This document shows, in pieces, positions 8,736 to 16,807 of a stretch of DNA of 64,000 bases (position 1 is the stretch's first letter; each line of letters starts with the position of its first letter). Source of the DNA: Ruminococcus sp. (GTDB lineage: Bacteria > Bacillota > Clostridia > Oscillospirales > Ruminococcaceae); contig JAFWWU010000161.1 of NCBI GenBank assembly GCA_017523285.1, positions 18,705 through 82,704 on the forward strand, written 5' to 3'. The notes under the pieces are model-generated. The model was not told where the DNA came from. It made no database searches and saw nothing but the letters and a program-made list of their open reading frames with translations. Position numbers and translations under genes: made by a program.

Positions 8736-9596
8736 ATGAGAAAAAGTAAAAAAGCAATTATTATGGCAGGTCTTATGGCGGCAACCCTGACTGTTGGCGG
8801 TTGTAAAAAAGAAGAAAAGACTCCTGTTATTCTTGCGGTAAGCTTCGGTACAAGCTATGACGACAACAGAGAGGAAACAATCGGTGCTGTTGAAAAGGCA
8901 ATTGAAAACGCTAATTCCGATTATGAAATCAGACGTGCATTTACAAGTCAGATTGTAATTGATGTTATCAAGGAGAATAACGGAGAAAAAATTGATAACG
9001 TTGAAGAGGCATTTAAAAAGCTTGTGGATGACGGAGTTAAAGAACTTGTAGTTCAGCCTACACACGTTATCAGCGGTTATGAATATGATGACCTTATGGT
9101 AATTGTTGAAGAATATGAGAAGAAGTTCGATAAAATTACAGTAGGTAAGCCGCTTCTTTCTGATGATTCGGATTATACGAAGCTTGCGGATATTCTCGTA
9201 GAGGATACAAAGGAATATAATAACAAAGATACGGCTGTTGTATTCATGGGGCATGGCACACATCATGAAGCAAACGCTTCATATAGCAAGCTTCAGGATG
9301 AATTGGTTTCTAAAGGAAATGATAATTACTACATAGGAACAGTTGAAGGCTCTCCGGCTCTTGAAGATGTTATCACAGCTGTAAAGAAGAACGGATAGTC
9401 AAAGGTTGTTCTTCAGCCTCTTATGGTAGTTGCAGGTGACCATGCTAACAACGATATGGCAAGTGACGAGGAAGGAAGCTGGAAGCTTGCATTTGAAGCA
9501 GAGGGAATTGACGTTGAGTGTGTATTAAGAGGTCTTGGCTCAATCGAAGCCGTACAGGATATGTATGTTTCACATACTGCCGACGCAATAAAGTAA
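8736..9596 (+). pseudogene. cbiK: Lipoprotein sirohydrochlorin cobaltochelatase CbiK interrupted by an in-frame TAG
   Basis: CbiK inserts cobalt into sirohydrochlorin in the anaerobic B12 pathway. Here the N-terminus is a lipoprotein signal (lipobox VGGC, C23), so the enzyme would sit outside the membrane, like the periplasmic CbiK form known from Desulfovibrio. Metal-binding H173 is in MGHGTHH; the second expected histidine is H236 in AGDHANND. Codon 221 is TAG (9396-9398), after VKKNG and before SKVVLQPLMVVAGDH; the same frame then continues to TAA at 9594. The codon fits a position where related enzymes carry tyrosine or a similar residue. Termination at TAG would remove the second histidine and about 65 residues. 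No other damage is visible. Confidence 0.85.
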
Positions 9597-9601
9597 TATC
9601 A

Positions 9602-9637
9602 TTATGCCGCAGGCTTATAGCCTACGGCATAAATTTT
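9602..9637 (+). terminator. Intrinsic terminator after cbiK
   Basis: A strong hairpin, TTATGCCG-c-AGGC with GCCT-a-CGGCATAA, directly follows the cbiK TAA and is followed by ATTTTAA. It would end the riboswitch operon, although a weak T-run may allow read-through into the next gene. Confidence 0.7.
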
Positions 9638-9649
9638 AAGGTGATGATA

Positions 9650-10192
9650 ATGAAAAGAATAATTGCAGTTATAATGTTTCTTATTGGGGTAATGTGTTTT
9701 TCTTCATGCGAAGAAAAAGAAATGAAGCCGATTTATGCAGAAAGGCTGAATGACGGAACATACAGTATAGAGGTGAAATCAAGCTCATCTATGTTCAGGG
9801 TTATTGATTGTAAGCTTACGGTTGATGACAGTGAAATGACTGCGGTGATTACATTAAGCGGAACGGGCTATGAGAAAGTATATGTGGGAACAAGTGAACA
9901 GGCGAATAGTGCTTCTGAAAACAATTTTTCGTATTTTACAGAAACAACTGAGGGAAAGTATTGCTATACAATTCCTGTTGAAGCGCTTGATAAAAAAATT
10001 GCTTGTGCAGGATTCAGCACACGAAAGCAGAAATGGTATGACAGAACGCTTGTATTCAAATCGGAAACTCTGGCTGAAGAAGCGTTGAAATCCGAGCCTG
10101 TTCCTGTTATAATAATATTGTCAGTTATTCTGGCTGTGGTTTTTGCGGTGATTGGAATTGCTGTAAGATGCTTAAAGAAAAGAGGAAAATAA
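9650..10192 (+). CDS. Lipoprotein with the same module as the 5370 gene, C-terminal membrane anchor
   Basis: A 180-residue protein: signal peptide with lipobox CFSSC near residue 20, a beta-rich domain starting LNDGTYSIEVKSSSS, and a C-terminal transmembrane helix near residues 150-172 with a basic tail. The order DGxYxIEV, MTAVITLSGTGYEKVYVG and a late basic segment parallels the domain of the first riboswitch gene, so the two are probably paralogues. The start at 9650 is chosen because AAGGTG lies 7 bases upstream; earlier in-frame GTG/ATG at 9641/9644 overlap that site. It abuts cobO (TAATG overlap). Function is unknown; the context suggests corrinoid or cobalt handling. Confidence 0.75.
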   Translation: MKRIIAVIMFLIGVMCFSSCEEKEMKPIYAERLNDGTYSIEVKSSSSMFRVIDCKLTVDDSEMTAVITLSGTGYEKVYVGTSEQANSASENNFSYFTETTEGKYCYTIPVEALDKKIACAGFSTRKQKWYDRTLVFKSETLAEEALKSEPVPVIIILSVILAVVFAVIGIAVRCLKKRGK

Positions 10193-10701
10193 TGGGACTT
10201 CTTCACATATACTGCGGTGACGGAAAAGGCAAGACTACCGCCGCAATCGGACTTGCTGTAAGGGCAGCTGGGGCAGGAATGAAAGTCTGTTTTGTTCAGC
10301 TTATGAAGGGCAGAGATACTGCTGAACTTTCAGTGCTTAATCATATTTCAGATATAAGCGTTAAACGCTGTGATAAGGATTACGGTTTTTTCAGAAATAT
10401 GACCGATAATGATAAAGCGGAGATAACAGCGTGCCATAATGAAATGCTGAAAAATGCGTTTAAAGGTGATTATGATATGATTATTCTTGATGAATTCAAT
10501 TCAGCTTATCATTATGGTCTTTTGGATAAAGAATTTGCAAAACATCTTATATTAAACGACAGAGAGTATTGCGAAACAGTGCTTACAGGACGTAATCCTG
10601 ATGAGGTGTTTTTGAAATCGGCAGATTATGTGAGTGAAATATGCTGTGTAAGGCATCCATACAAAAAAGGAATTTCCGCAAGAAAGGGGATAGAATATTG
10701 A
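10192..10701 (+). CDS. cobO: Cob(I)yrinic acid a,c-diamide adenosyltransferase (CobA/CobO/BtuR family)
   Basis: A 169-residue ATP:corrinoid adenosyltransferase that adds the 5'-deoxyadenosyl upper ligand to reduced corrinoids. Visible motifs are the P-loop GDGKGKTT at residues 8-15, KVCFVQLMKG, and the Walker-B-like MIILDEFNSA. The start at 10192 has AAGAGGA upstream and shares a base with the previous stop; the upstream in-frame ATG at 10168 lies in the previous gene and precedes the normal N-terminus. It could serve both synthesis and salvage of corrinoids brought in by the Btu system. Confidence 0.92.
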   Translation: MGLLHIYCGDGKGKTTAAIGLAVRAAGAGMKVCFVQLMKGRDTAELSVLNHISDISVKRCDKDYGFFRNMTDNDKAEITACHNEMLKNAFKGDYDMIILDEFNSAYHYGLLDKEFAKHLILNDREYCETVLTGRNPDEVFLKSADYVSEICCVRHPYKKGISARKGIEY

Positions 10702-11327
10702 AGCCTGAATATGTACTTCCGAATGAAATTGAAAAAAGAAGCTTTGAGATTATCGAAAGCGAGCTTGGCGGCAGAGCTATTCCCGAGGAAATAAAGCCGA
10801 TAGTTATGCGTGTAATTCATACAACTGCCGATTTTGATTATTATGATAATCTATGTTTTTCAGATAATGCTGTGGAAACGGCTCTTGAAGCGATAAAAAA
10901 CGGGGCTGTTTTTGTTACGGATACTAATATGGCGAAATCGGGGATAAAAAAAGCTGCACTTAAAAAGCTTGGCTGTGAGGCGGTTTGTTTTATGTCTGAT
11001 GAGGATGTTGCCGAAGCGGCAAGAAAAAACAATACAACAAGAGCAACAGCCGCTGTTGACAAGGCGGCGAAAATCGGAAAGCCTGTGATTTTTGCGGCAG
11101 GTAACGCTCCGACTGCGCTTATACGTCTTAACGAGCTTATTGGAAAGGGCGTTTTTTCTCCGAAGCTTGTTATAGGAGTGCCTGTCGGCTTTGTAAATGT
11201 TGTTCAGTCTAAGGAAATGATTATGGATTCAGGCGTTCCGTATATAGTTGCAAAGGGGCGTAAAGGCGGAAGCAATGTTGCCGCCGCAATATGCAATGCC
11301 CTGCTTTATATGGCGGGTGGGAGATAA
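10698..11327 (+). CDS. cbiC: Cobalt-precorrin-8 methylmutase CbiC
   Basis: CbiC moves a methyl group from C-11 to C-12, giving cobyrinic acid. The 209-residue protein has the family segments RVIHTTADFDY (with the catalytic histidine), VTDTNMAKSGI, AAGNAPTAL and VGVPVGFVNV-like VIGVPVGFVNV, and ends with KGGSNVAAAICNALLY. The start is TTG at 10698, overlapping the cobO stop, because AAGGGGA lies 7 bases upstream and no in-frame ATG precedes the conserved region. The cbi-type gene agrees with the anaerobic pathway. Confidence 0.93.
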   Translation: MKPEYVLPNEIEKRSFEIIESELGGRAIPEEIKPIVMRVIHTTADFDYYDNLCFSDNAVETALEAIKNGAVFVTDTNMAKSGIKKAALKKLGCEAVCFMSDEDVAEAARKNNTTRATAAVDKAAKIGKPVIFAAGNAPTALIRLNELIGKGVFSPKLVIGVPVGFVNVVQSKEMIMDSGVPYIVAKGRKGGSNVAAAICNALLYMAGGR

Positions 11328-11333
11328 AAAATA

Positions 11334-11363
11334 TTGACATAGGTTTATATGCTGTGATATAAT
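11334..11363 (+). promoter_or_regulatory. Sigma-A promoter for the small lipoprotein pair
   Basis: TTGACA at 11334-11339 and TATAAT at 11358-11363 are separated by 18 bases, with TG one base before the -10. It starts just after the cbiC stop and drives the gene at 11405. Confidence 0.8.
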
Positions 11364-11404
11364 TAAAAAAATTATGCATATCATATTTGGAAGAAAGTGA
11401 TAAA

Positions 11405-11899
11405 ATGAAAAAAATAATATATATACTAACATCACTAATAATGCTTATATCATTTACAGCATGTGATGAAGATGAAGAATATGTATCACCAACCGAACAA
11501 GCTGAAAATAATATTGAGATAATAATTAATGCAATAAATGAAAATAATACTTTAATGATAAAAGAAATGCTAAGTGAGGATGTTATTTCTGATTATTCAG
11601 ATATAGATTCAAGACTTGATAAGATGTTGGAATTTGTTGATGGTGAAATAGTTTCTTATGATGAACCAGTAGGTTCGGCTTGTGGTAGTATTGAGAAAAA
11701 AGATACGGGTGCAAAAATAAAGAGTTTAACAACAAATAAAGGAACTGAATATTATATTGCTATAAAAGAGTGGTATAGCTATGATGAAGCACCTGAACAG
11801 GTAGGTGTATATAATATAACCATAAAGAATCTTTCGGAATTGGCACTTGATTCAGAATCAACAGAAGCAATTTTCAGATTGCTTAACAGCAGTAATTGA
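11405..11899 (+). CDS. Small lipoprotein, DUF5104-like (first of a tandem pair)
   Basis: A 164-residue lipoprotein with signal peptide and lipobox SFTAC (near residue 20), followed by an acidic DEDEEY stretch. The body has a helical segment (NAINENNTLMIKEMLSEDV), a D-x-x-LDKMLEFVDGEIVSYDEP motif, and beta strands at the end. From memory this resembles DUF5104 proteins; function is unknown. GGAAGAAAG before the ATG selects this start over the upstream in-frame ATG at 11387. It is a paralogue of the next gene. Confidence 0.75.
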   Translation: MKKIIYILTSLIMLISFTACDEDEEYVSPTEQAENNIEIIINAINENNTLMIKEMLSEDVISDYSDIDSRLDKMLEFVDGEIVSYDEPVGSACGSIEKKDTGAKIKSLTTNKGTEYYIAIKEWYSYDEAPEQVGVYNITIKNLSELALDSESTEAIFRLLNSSN

Positions 11900-11953
11900 T
11901 AAATTTATAAAGGAGAGTATATATAATTTTTTAGATATATGAAGTATAGGAAT

Positions 11954-12460
11954 ATGATAAAAAGAATAATATATATATTTACAACATTGCTGATGCTTAT
12001 ATCATTTACATCATGTGATGAAGATGAAGAATATAAAACGCCTGATCAGATAGCTACTGAAACACAAGCAGAAATAATGGAATGCTTTGTAAATAAAGAC
12101 AAAGAAACATTAAAAGGATTTTTTAGCGAATATGTAATTAATAAATACCCTGATATTGATTCACAGATAGACGAAGCATTCAACTTTCTTGACGGCGAAA
12201 TAGTTTCTTATGATGAGCCGAATTCAAGTGCAAGCGGTCCGTCTGACAGAAAAAGCTATGGCGGTGATACAAGAAACATATTAACAATTAAAAATACGGA
12301 GTATAGAATCGTTTTTCGTGGACGTTTAACCAGTGATGATGAACCAGAAAGAATAGGCGTTAGATGTATAACCGTAATTAATATGACAGAAAGTAATAAA
12401 TATGCAAATAGCGATTCAAAAAAAGAGGAGTGTAAGATTTACATCGGCGATCCGTTATAA
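11954..12460 (+). CDS. Small lipoprotein, DUF5104-like (second of a tandem pair)
   Basis: A 168-residue lipoprotein with lipobox SFTSC, the same DEDEEY start of the mature protein as its neighbour, and the shared motif FLDGEIVSYDEP. The start is uncertain: ATG 11954 aligns with the paralogue but has only a weak AGGAA close by, while ATG 11939 has no ribosome site (the AAGGAG at 11910-11915 is too far). A TATAAT at 11922-11927 could be a separate -10. The pair probably arose by local duplication, then diverged. Confidence 0.7.
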   Translation: MIKRIIYIFTTLLMLISFTSCDEDEEYKTPDQIATETQAEIMECFVNKDKETLKGFFSEYVINKYPDIDSQIDEAFNFLDGEIVSYDEPNSSASGPSDRKSYGGDTRNILTIKNTEYRIVFRGRLTSDDEPERIGVRCITVINMTESNKYANSDSKKEECKIYIGDPL

Positions 12461-12495
12461 ATCTTGTTGTTTTCTATTTCAATTTATAATAAATC

Positions 12496-12527
12496 AAGGC
12501 TTCCCAAATCAACGGGAAGCCTTTAAT
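12496..12527 (+). terminator. Intrinsic terminator, copy 1 of a repeated hairpin
   Basis: GGCTTCCC (12498-12505) and GGGAAGCC (12514-12521) flank the loop AAATCAAC, followed by TTTAAT. The 24-base hairpin including its loop is identical to the one at 13064-13087. It ends the lipoprotein pair; the AAGGC on the other side may also serve the minus-strand gene. Confidence 0.75.
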
Positions 12528-12539
12528 ATTATTTTATGG

Positions 12540-12953
12540 TCACAATATATTTCTGTAATTCCATGGAATGTCATTAGAAGGAGAATTATAAAAATCAATC
12601 AGTCTATCATATTGGAAGATAATTATAGTCATTACTAATGCTATAATAAACAAGAATAGATATATTGCGGTTTTGAGCTTGGTTAAATTCTTTTTAGTAT
12701 GTTCCCAGACCATTATTATTATCATTACAATTAATATGATAATAGTGAGTTTGGAAAAAGAATAAGTGAATATTGATACTCCCTTTGCGAAATCATCATT
12801 TTCTAAGAAAGGCTTTTCTTTCATAAAAAATAATATTCTATACAAATTTAAGTTATACTTCCAACTTATGAAATGGATGGTATCTGAAAAATAAAACATT
12901 ATCAAGAGCAAGAATGCTAATAGAAAAGCAAAAAAACGTTTGTTGTTTTTCAT
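12540..12953 (-). CDS. Hypothetical membrane protein, three predicted helices
   Basis: A 137-residue, strongly hydrophobic protein: one helix near residues 6-30, a second near 68-87 and a third near 93-115. I recognise no family motif. A GAGGAC ribosome site lies about 8 bases before the ATG on the minus strand, which supports expression. The gene is very AT-rich and is placed between the two identical terminator hairpins. Confidence 0.6.
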   Translation of the reverse strand: MKNNKRFFAFLLAFLLLIMFYFSDTIHFISWKYNLNLYRILFFMKEKPFLENDDFAKGVSIFTYSFSKLTIIILIVMIIIMVWEHTKKNLTKLKTAIYLFLFIIALVMTIIIFQYDRLIDFYNSPSNDIPWNYRNIL

Positions 12954-13061
12954 GTGTTATGTCCTCACGATAAATTTTATTATATTTTAACATAGTATTT
13001 GAGAGATTGCAACTATAGATATATAAGTTTTTATTATTTGTTATATGTTATTAAACAATTT

Positions 13062-13092
13062 ATGGCTTCCCAAATCAACGGGAAGCCTTTTT
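13062..13092 (+). terminator. Intrinsic terminator, copy 2 of a repeated hairpin
   Basis: The same 24-base hairpin as at 12498-12521 (stem GGCTTCCC/GGGAAGCC, loop AAATCAAC), here followed by TTTTTCT. No plus-strand gene ends just upstream, so this copy may be a relic of duplication or insulate the flagellar genes that follow. The region 12954-13242 contains only this hairpin and the candidate promoter below. Confidence 0.65.
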
Positions 13093-13126
13093 CTGAAAAT
13101 TTCCAAAATAAATTTCAAATCAGCTA

Positions 13127-13153
13127 TTTAAAATTTAAAAAAAGTGCCGATGA
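13127..13153 (+). promoter_or_regulatory. Candidate sigma-28 (FliA/SigD) promoter for the flgM operon
   Basis: TTTAA at 13127-13131, a 14-base spacer, and GCCGATGA at 13146-13153. The -10 closely matches the sigma-28 consensus GCCGATAT/A; the spacer is one or two bases shorter than textbook. The same TTTAA-N14-(G/T)(C/G)CGAT layout occurs before fliD and fliC, which supports it. Confidence 0.5.
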
Positions 13154-13242
13154 ATAATTTGTATGATAAGGTGAGTTATCACTAAATGTACGTTTTTGCA
13201 ATTACTGTGCTATATTGCATTAATTCGAAAGGGAGTGATCTA

Positions 13243-13551
13243 ATGAATATCAATTTTAATACATTCAATAAGGGCGTAAATAAAGCAGGCTCTGTTTCAA
13301 ATGCAGGTAATATTGTAAAAAATGAGTCAGCTCCTGTTGCGGCAGGTAAAATCAAATCAGACGTAATTTCAATAAGCGCAGGCGCTTCTGATTATTCGGA
13401 AATCGCAAAAATCAGAACATCTGTTGCAGGCGGAGTGAACGAATGCGGTTCGTCAGAAAAAATAGCTTCACTCAGAAGTGCAATAGCGAATGGTTCATAT
13501 AACGTTTCATCAGAGGCTGTTGCAGGCAAAATTCTTAACAGATTTATATGA
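13243..13551 (+). CDS. flgM: Anti-sigma-28 factor FlgM
   Basis: A 102-residue protein with a low-complexity N-terminal half and a C-terminal sigma-binding region: DVISISAGASDY, then EKIASLRSAIANGSYNVSSEAVAGKILNRF, matching the R-x-x-I-x-x-G-x-Y-x-V pattern of FlgM. FlgM holds sigma-28 inactive until the hook is complete. GGGAGTG lies 7 bases before the ATG at 13243; the longer upstream frame has no such site. It is followed by flgN, flgK and flgL, the usual order in Bacillota. Confidence 0.88.
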   Translation: MNINFNTFNKGVNKAGSVSNAGNIVKNESAPVAAGKIKSDVISISAGASDYSEIAKIRTSVAGGVNECGSSEKIASLRSAIANGSYNVSSEAVAGKILNRFI

Positions 13552-13597
13552 GATTGAATTCTCATTCTGAATTTTTTTAATGCGGAGGATTTCGGCA

Positions 13598-14068
13598 ATG
13601 AGCGAATTTACAACCTACTACGAATTTATGGATAAATACGAAGAATTCTATAAAACAGTCAAACAGGCTGAGGAAGAAAAGCTTGAGGCTATTCTTTCTA
13701 ATGACCTTTCAAAAATGGAAAGCTCGTTGTCAGCTTATGAAAGCATTATAAAGCAGGCAAAGCAGTATGAGGAAAAGCGAATGAAGCTGTGTGCTTCGAT
13801 GGGCGTTGACGGAACTTCATTCGAGGCTGTTTCGGCACATTTCGAGGGCGAGGAAAAACAAAGACTTATTCTTCAGAAAACTCGTCTTGAAAGGCTTATC
13901 GAGACAGTAAATTATCTCAATAAGAGATCAATGGAAATTTCCGATATACAGCTTAAATATTCTGAGGAGCTTGCAAAGAAATCGCCCGAAGCAACACATT
14001 GCTATAATTCAAAGGGCGAAACCGAGCCGGCACTCAAAGGTTCGAATTTACTTAACAAACAGGTATGA
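13598..14068 (+). CDS. flgN: Flagellar chaperone FlgN
   Basis: A 156-residue, mostly helical and charged protein between flgM and flgK, the standard place for FlgN (YvyG in Bacillus), the export chaperone for FlgK and FlgL. The pattern of long coiled helices (residues 5-135) with a disordered tail fits the family. The ATG at 13598 is chosen because GCGGAGGA lies about 8 bases upstream; the in-frame ATG at 13580 precedes that site. Assignment relies partly on position, because FlgN diverges strongly in sequence. Confidence 0.8.
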   Translation: MSEFTTYYEFMDKYEEFYKTVKQAEEEKLEAILSNDLSKMESSLSAYESIIKQAKQYEEKRMKLCASMGVDGTSFEAVSAHFEGEEKQRLILQKTRLERLIETVNYLNKRSMEISDIQLKYSEELAKKSPEATHCYNSKGETEPALKGSNLLNKQV

Positions 14069-14149
14069 GATAAGCCGCAGTAATTATTTCTGCGGATAAA
14101 TATAGAAGATAATACGGAAAAACTATTTTTTCGAAAGGATTTGAAAATT

Positions 14150-15676
14150 ATGCGTCCGACTTTTTTAGGATTTGAGGCAAGTAAAACAGCACTTTTTGCA
14201 AGTCAGAAAGCGCTTGATATAACAGGAAACAACCTTGCGAATATCTCTTCAAAGGGTTACACAAGACAGCGTGTTGATCAGGTATCAGCAAAATACCACA
14301 CATACGCTACAAAAGGTTATATGGGCGTAAGAACTGCACTTGCAGGCGAGGGTACAAATATCCTCGGTATAGGACAGACAAGAGATAAACAGCTTGATAC
14401 AGCATTACGTCAGCAGTGCTCGGATATCGGTGAATATCAGCAGAGAGGTGATATTCTCACGGGCATTGAAGATGCTCTTCAGGAATTTGATATCGGTGAA
14501 GACGGAAACGGCTATGGTATCAGAGATGCTATTTCAACACTTTATAATTCATTGCAAGATTTCTCACTTGACACAAGCTCTGCAACTTATGCTGCAGTAG
14601 TTGTCGATGCGTTTGATAATCTTGCGGCTACTCTCAATGAGAAGTATGTAAATCTCGAAGAGGTAGGCGAGAAGTATAAGGTTGATTTACAGACATACAA
14701 TTCGGTAGTAAACAACAATCTTGCTAAAATTGCGGCTATCAATAAGGATATCCGTGAATCTATGGTAAGTAATCAGTATACTGAGCAGTATGGACCGAAT
14801 GAGCTTCTTGATGAAAGAAATATGCTTATCGATGAGATTTCTACCTACGGCGAAGTTGCTGTAAAATACAACAGCGATGGCACAGTTGATGTAACAATCG
14901 GCGGACATACTGCTGTTGACGGTGAAGTTGCCGATTCAATTGTTTATCGTGAAAACTCAGACGGGACAGTAAACCTTACATGGAGGAGTAAGGGCGAGGA
15001 CGCTGTTCCGGGAAAGGGTATTCTCAATGCAACAGTTGATCTTCTCAACGGAAGAGGACCGAGCATTCAGAACTCTACTGAAACTCTTGCTAAGGGTATA
15101 CCTTATTATAAAGATAAGCTCAATACGCTTGCAACATATCTTTCAGATATGTGCAACAATACAATTCCCGAAGAGGTTGATGCTCAGGGAAATGTAGTTT
15201 CATATAAAAAGCTTTTCGGTGCTGATATGCGTCAGGAGGACGGAAGCGGCGATGTTTATACAGATATGTATATCACAGCTGAAAACATTGCAATTTCAAA
15301 CGAACTCAACGAAGATTCAAGCTATCTGCTTTTTGACGACGGCGGCAATACCGATAATACATACATCCTCAATCTTGTTGCAAAGCTTTCAAGCTCACAG
15401 ATTGACTTCGGCGGATTTACAGGCACTTTCGAGGACTATATCGCAGACTATACAACAAGCCTCGGAAATGATGTAAGCTATGCTAATGAAAGATACGACT
15501 CAGCAGTTATTGTCGGAAACAATCTCAGCAATTACAGAGATTCCGTAATGGGCGTATCAGAAACAGAAGAAACAGCAAATATGCTTGCATATAACAGAGC
15601 GTTCCAGGCAGCTTCAAGAATGATGACTGTTATGGATGAGCTTCTCGATGTAATTATCAACAGAATGGCAGTTTAA
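14150..15676 (+). CDS. flgK: Flagellar hook-associated protein 1 FlgK
   Basis: A 508-residue hook-filament junction protein. The N-terminus GFEASKTALFASQKALDITGNNLANISSKGYTRQ carries the rod/hook signature, and the C-terminus ends EETANMLAYNRAFQAASRMMTVMDELLDVIINRM, a typical D0 helix. ATG 14150 is preferred over TTG 14141, as AAAGGA at 14134-14139 is 10 bases before the ATG but only one before the TTG. Secreted through the flagellar export system with help from FlgN. Confidence 0.96.
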   Translation: MRPTFLGFEASKTALFASQKALDITGNNLANISSKGYTRQRVDQVSAKYHTYATKGYMGVRTALAGEGTNILGIGQTRDKQLDTALRQQCSDIGEYQQRGDILTGIEDALQEFDIGEDGNGYGIRDAISTLYNSLQDFSLDTSSATYAAVVVDAFDNLAATLNEKYVNLEEVGEKYKVDLQTYNSVVNNNLAKIAAINKDIRESMVSNQYTEQYGPNELLDERNMLIDEISTYGEVAVKYNSDGTVDVTIGGHTAVDGEVADSIVYRENSDGTVNLTWRSKGEDAVPGKGILNATVDLLNGRGPSIQNSTETLAKGIPYYKDKLNTLATYLSDMCNNTIPEEVDAQGNVVSYKKLFGADMRQEDGSGDVYTDMYITAENIAISNELNEDSSYLLFDDGGNTDNTYILNLVAKLSSSQIDFGGFTGTFEDYIADYTTSLGNDVSYANERYDSAVIVGNNLSNYRDSVMGVSETEETANMLAYNRAFQAASRMMTVMDELLDVIINRMAV

Positions 15677-15712
15677 TTGCCTTTACAATACTAACAGGGA
15701 GGTTTGATAAAA

Positions 15713-16768
15713 ATGAGAATAACAAGACTTACAAACAGACAGCTTACAAGCACATATTTATTCAATGCAAACCACAATCTTGAAAAATTCAGCAAACAGC
15801 AGGAAAAGCTTGCAACAGGCAGAGCATATACAAGAGCATCACAGAATGTTCCGTCAGCAAGAAAAGCGCTTCAGGCGAGAACTGAAATGTATAGAAATGA
15901 ACAGTATCAGAGAAATGTTGACGCAGTAGTTGCACAGTACGATGCGGCAGAAGGTACACTCACCGAAATCAGCGATCAGGTTCAGAATGTACATTCACTC
16001 ATTCTTAAAGCTGTAAACGGAACAAATAATGATGAAACTTCAAGAAATATCTTTTCTGAAACACTACAGCAGACAAAGGATGGAGTTCTTAAGAGTCTTA
16101 ATGCTGTAAACCTTGATAAATATATCCTTGGCGGCGTTAATAACAAGACAACTCCTTATACACTTGATGAAGCTGGAAATCTGTTCTTCAATGGTGTAAA
16201 TGTTGATGATATTTCATTCACAGACGGAGTTTATCTTGACGAGAACGGAAATCAGGTTCCTCTTAGCAAGGAAACATATATCGATATCGGTCTTGGTCTC
16301 AGAATGCATGGCGATAATTTCAATAAGGATACAGCATTCCAGATGTCATTTTCAGGTATCGCATGGACAGGATATGGTATAAGCGAAATCAATTATACCG
16401 ATAAAAACGGCGATGAGGTTACCGAAGAAGTATCAAACAATGTTTATCAGATAATGTCATCAATGCAGGAAGCGCTTGAAGAAAATGATATGAATCGTCT
16501 TGGCGCGCTCAACGACCACATGAAAAAGCAGTATGATACAATTTTAAAGGGTATCGCAGAGCTTGGTGTAAGAGCCAAGAAGCTTGAAGTTTCAAAGCTT
16601 GAACTTGGTGATGCAAATGTAAGAATTGCAGAAATGCAGAAAACATTTGAGGGTATTGAAGATACAGACGAAATTGTTGCAATGGAAGAATACAATTACG
16701 CATGGAATCTTACACTTAAATTCGGTGCAAATCTTCTCCCTCAGAGCCTTATGGATTATATAAAGTAA
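15713..16768 (+). CDS. flgL: Flagellar hook-associated protein 3 FlgL
   Basis: A 351-residue flagellin-like junction protein. It starts MRITRLTNRQLTSTYLFNAN and has the N-terminal flagellin-type KLATGRAYTRASQNVPSARKAL segment; the C-terminal helix ends with ALNDHMKK..., RAKKLEVSKLELGDANV. GGGAGG at 15697-15702 precedes the ATG by 10 bases. It completes the hook-filament junction with FlgK. Confidence 0.95.
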   Translation: MRITRLTNRQLTSTYLFNANHNLEKFSKQQEKLATGRAYTRASQNVPSARKALQARTEMYRNEQYQRNVDAVVAQYDAAEGTLTEISDQVQNVHSLILKAVNGTNNDETSRNIFSETLQQTKDGVLKSLNAVNLDKYILGGVNNKTTPYTLDEAGNLFFNGVNVDDISFTDGVYLDENGNQVPLSKETYIDIGLGLRMHGDNFNKDTAFQMSFSGIAWTGYGISEINYTDKNGDEVTEEVSNNVYQIMSSMQEALEENDMNRLGALNDHMKKQYDTILKGIAELGVRAKKLEVSKLELGDANVRIAEMQKTFEGIEDTDEIVAMEEYNYAWNLTLKFGANLLPQSLMDYIK

Positions 16769-16807
16769 TCACATAATCGGAAAATTTAATGCAAGGAGGT
16801 ATAGTTT

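Noticed and set aside
8715-9266. Long minus-strand open frame opposite cbiK
   Set aside because: It mirrors the cbiK coding frame, has cysteine- and asparagine-rich shadow composition, and lacks a ribosome site or family resemblance.
9396-9398. TAG as selenocysteine/pyrrolysine or reassigned codon
   Set aside because: Pyrrolysine genes or an insertion element are not seen here, and fliP ends in TAG right after its conserved C-terminus, so TAG works as a stop.
12402-12638. Small plus-strand frame spanning the terminator
   Set aside because: It runs through the second lipoprotein and the terminator hairpin and has no ribosome site.
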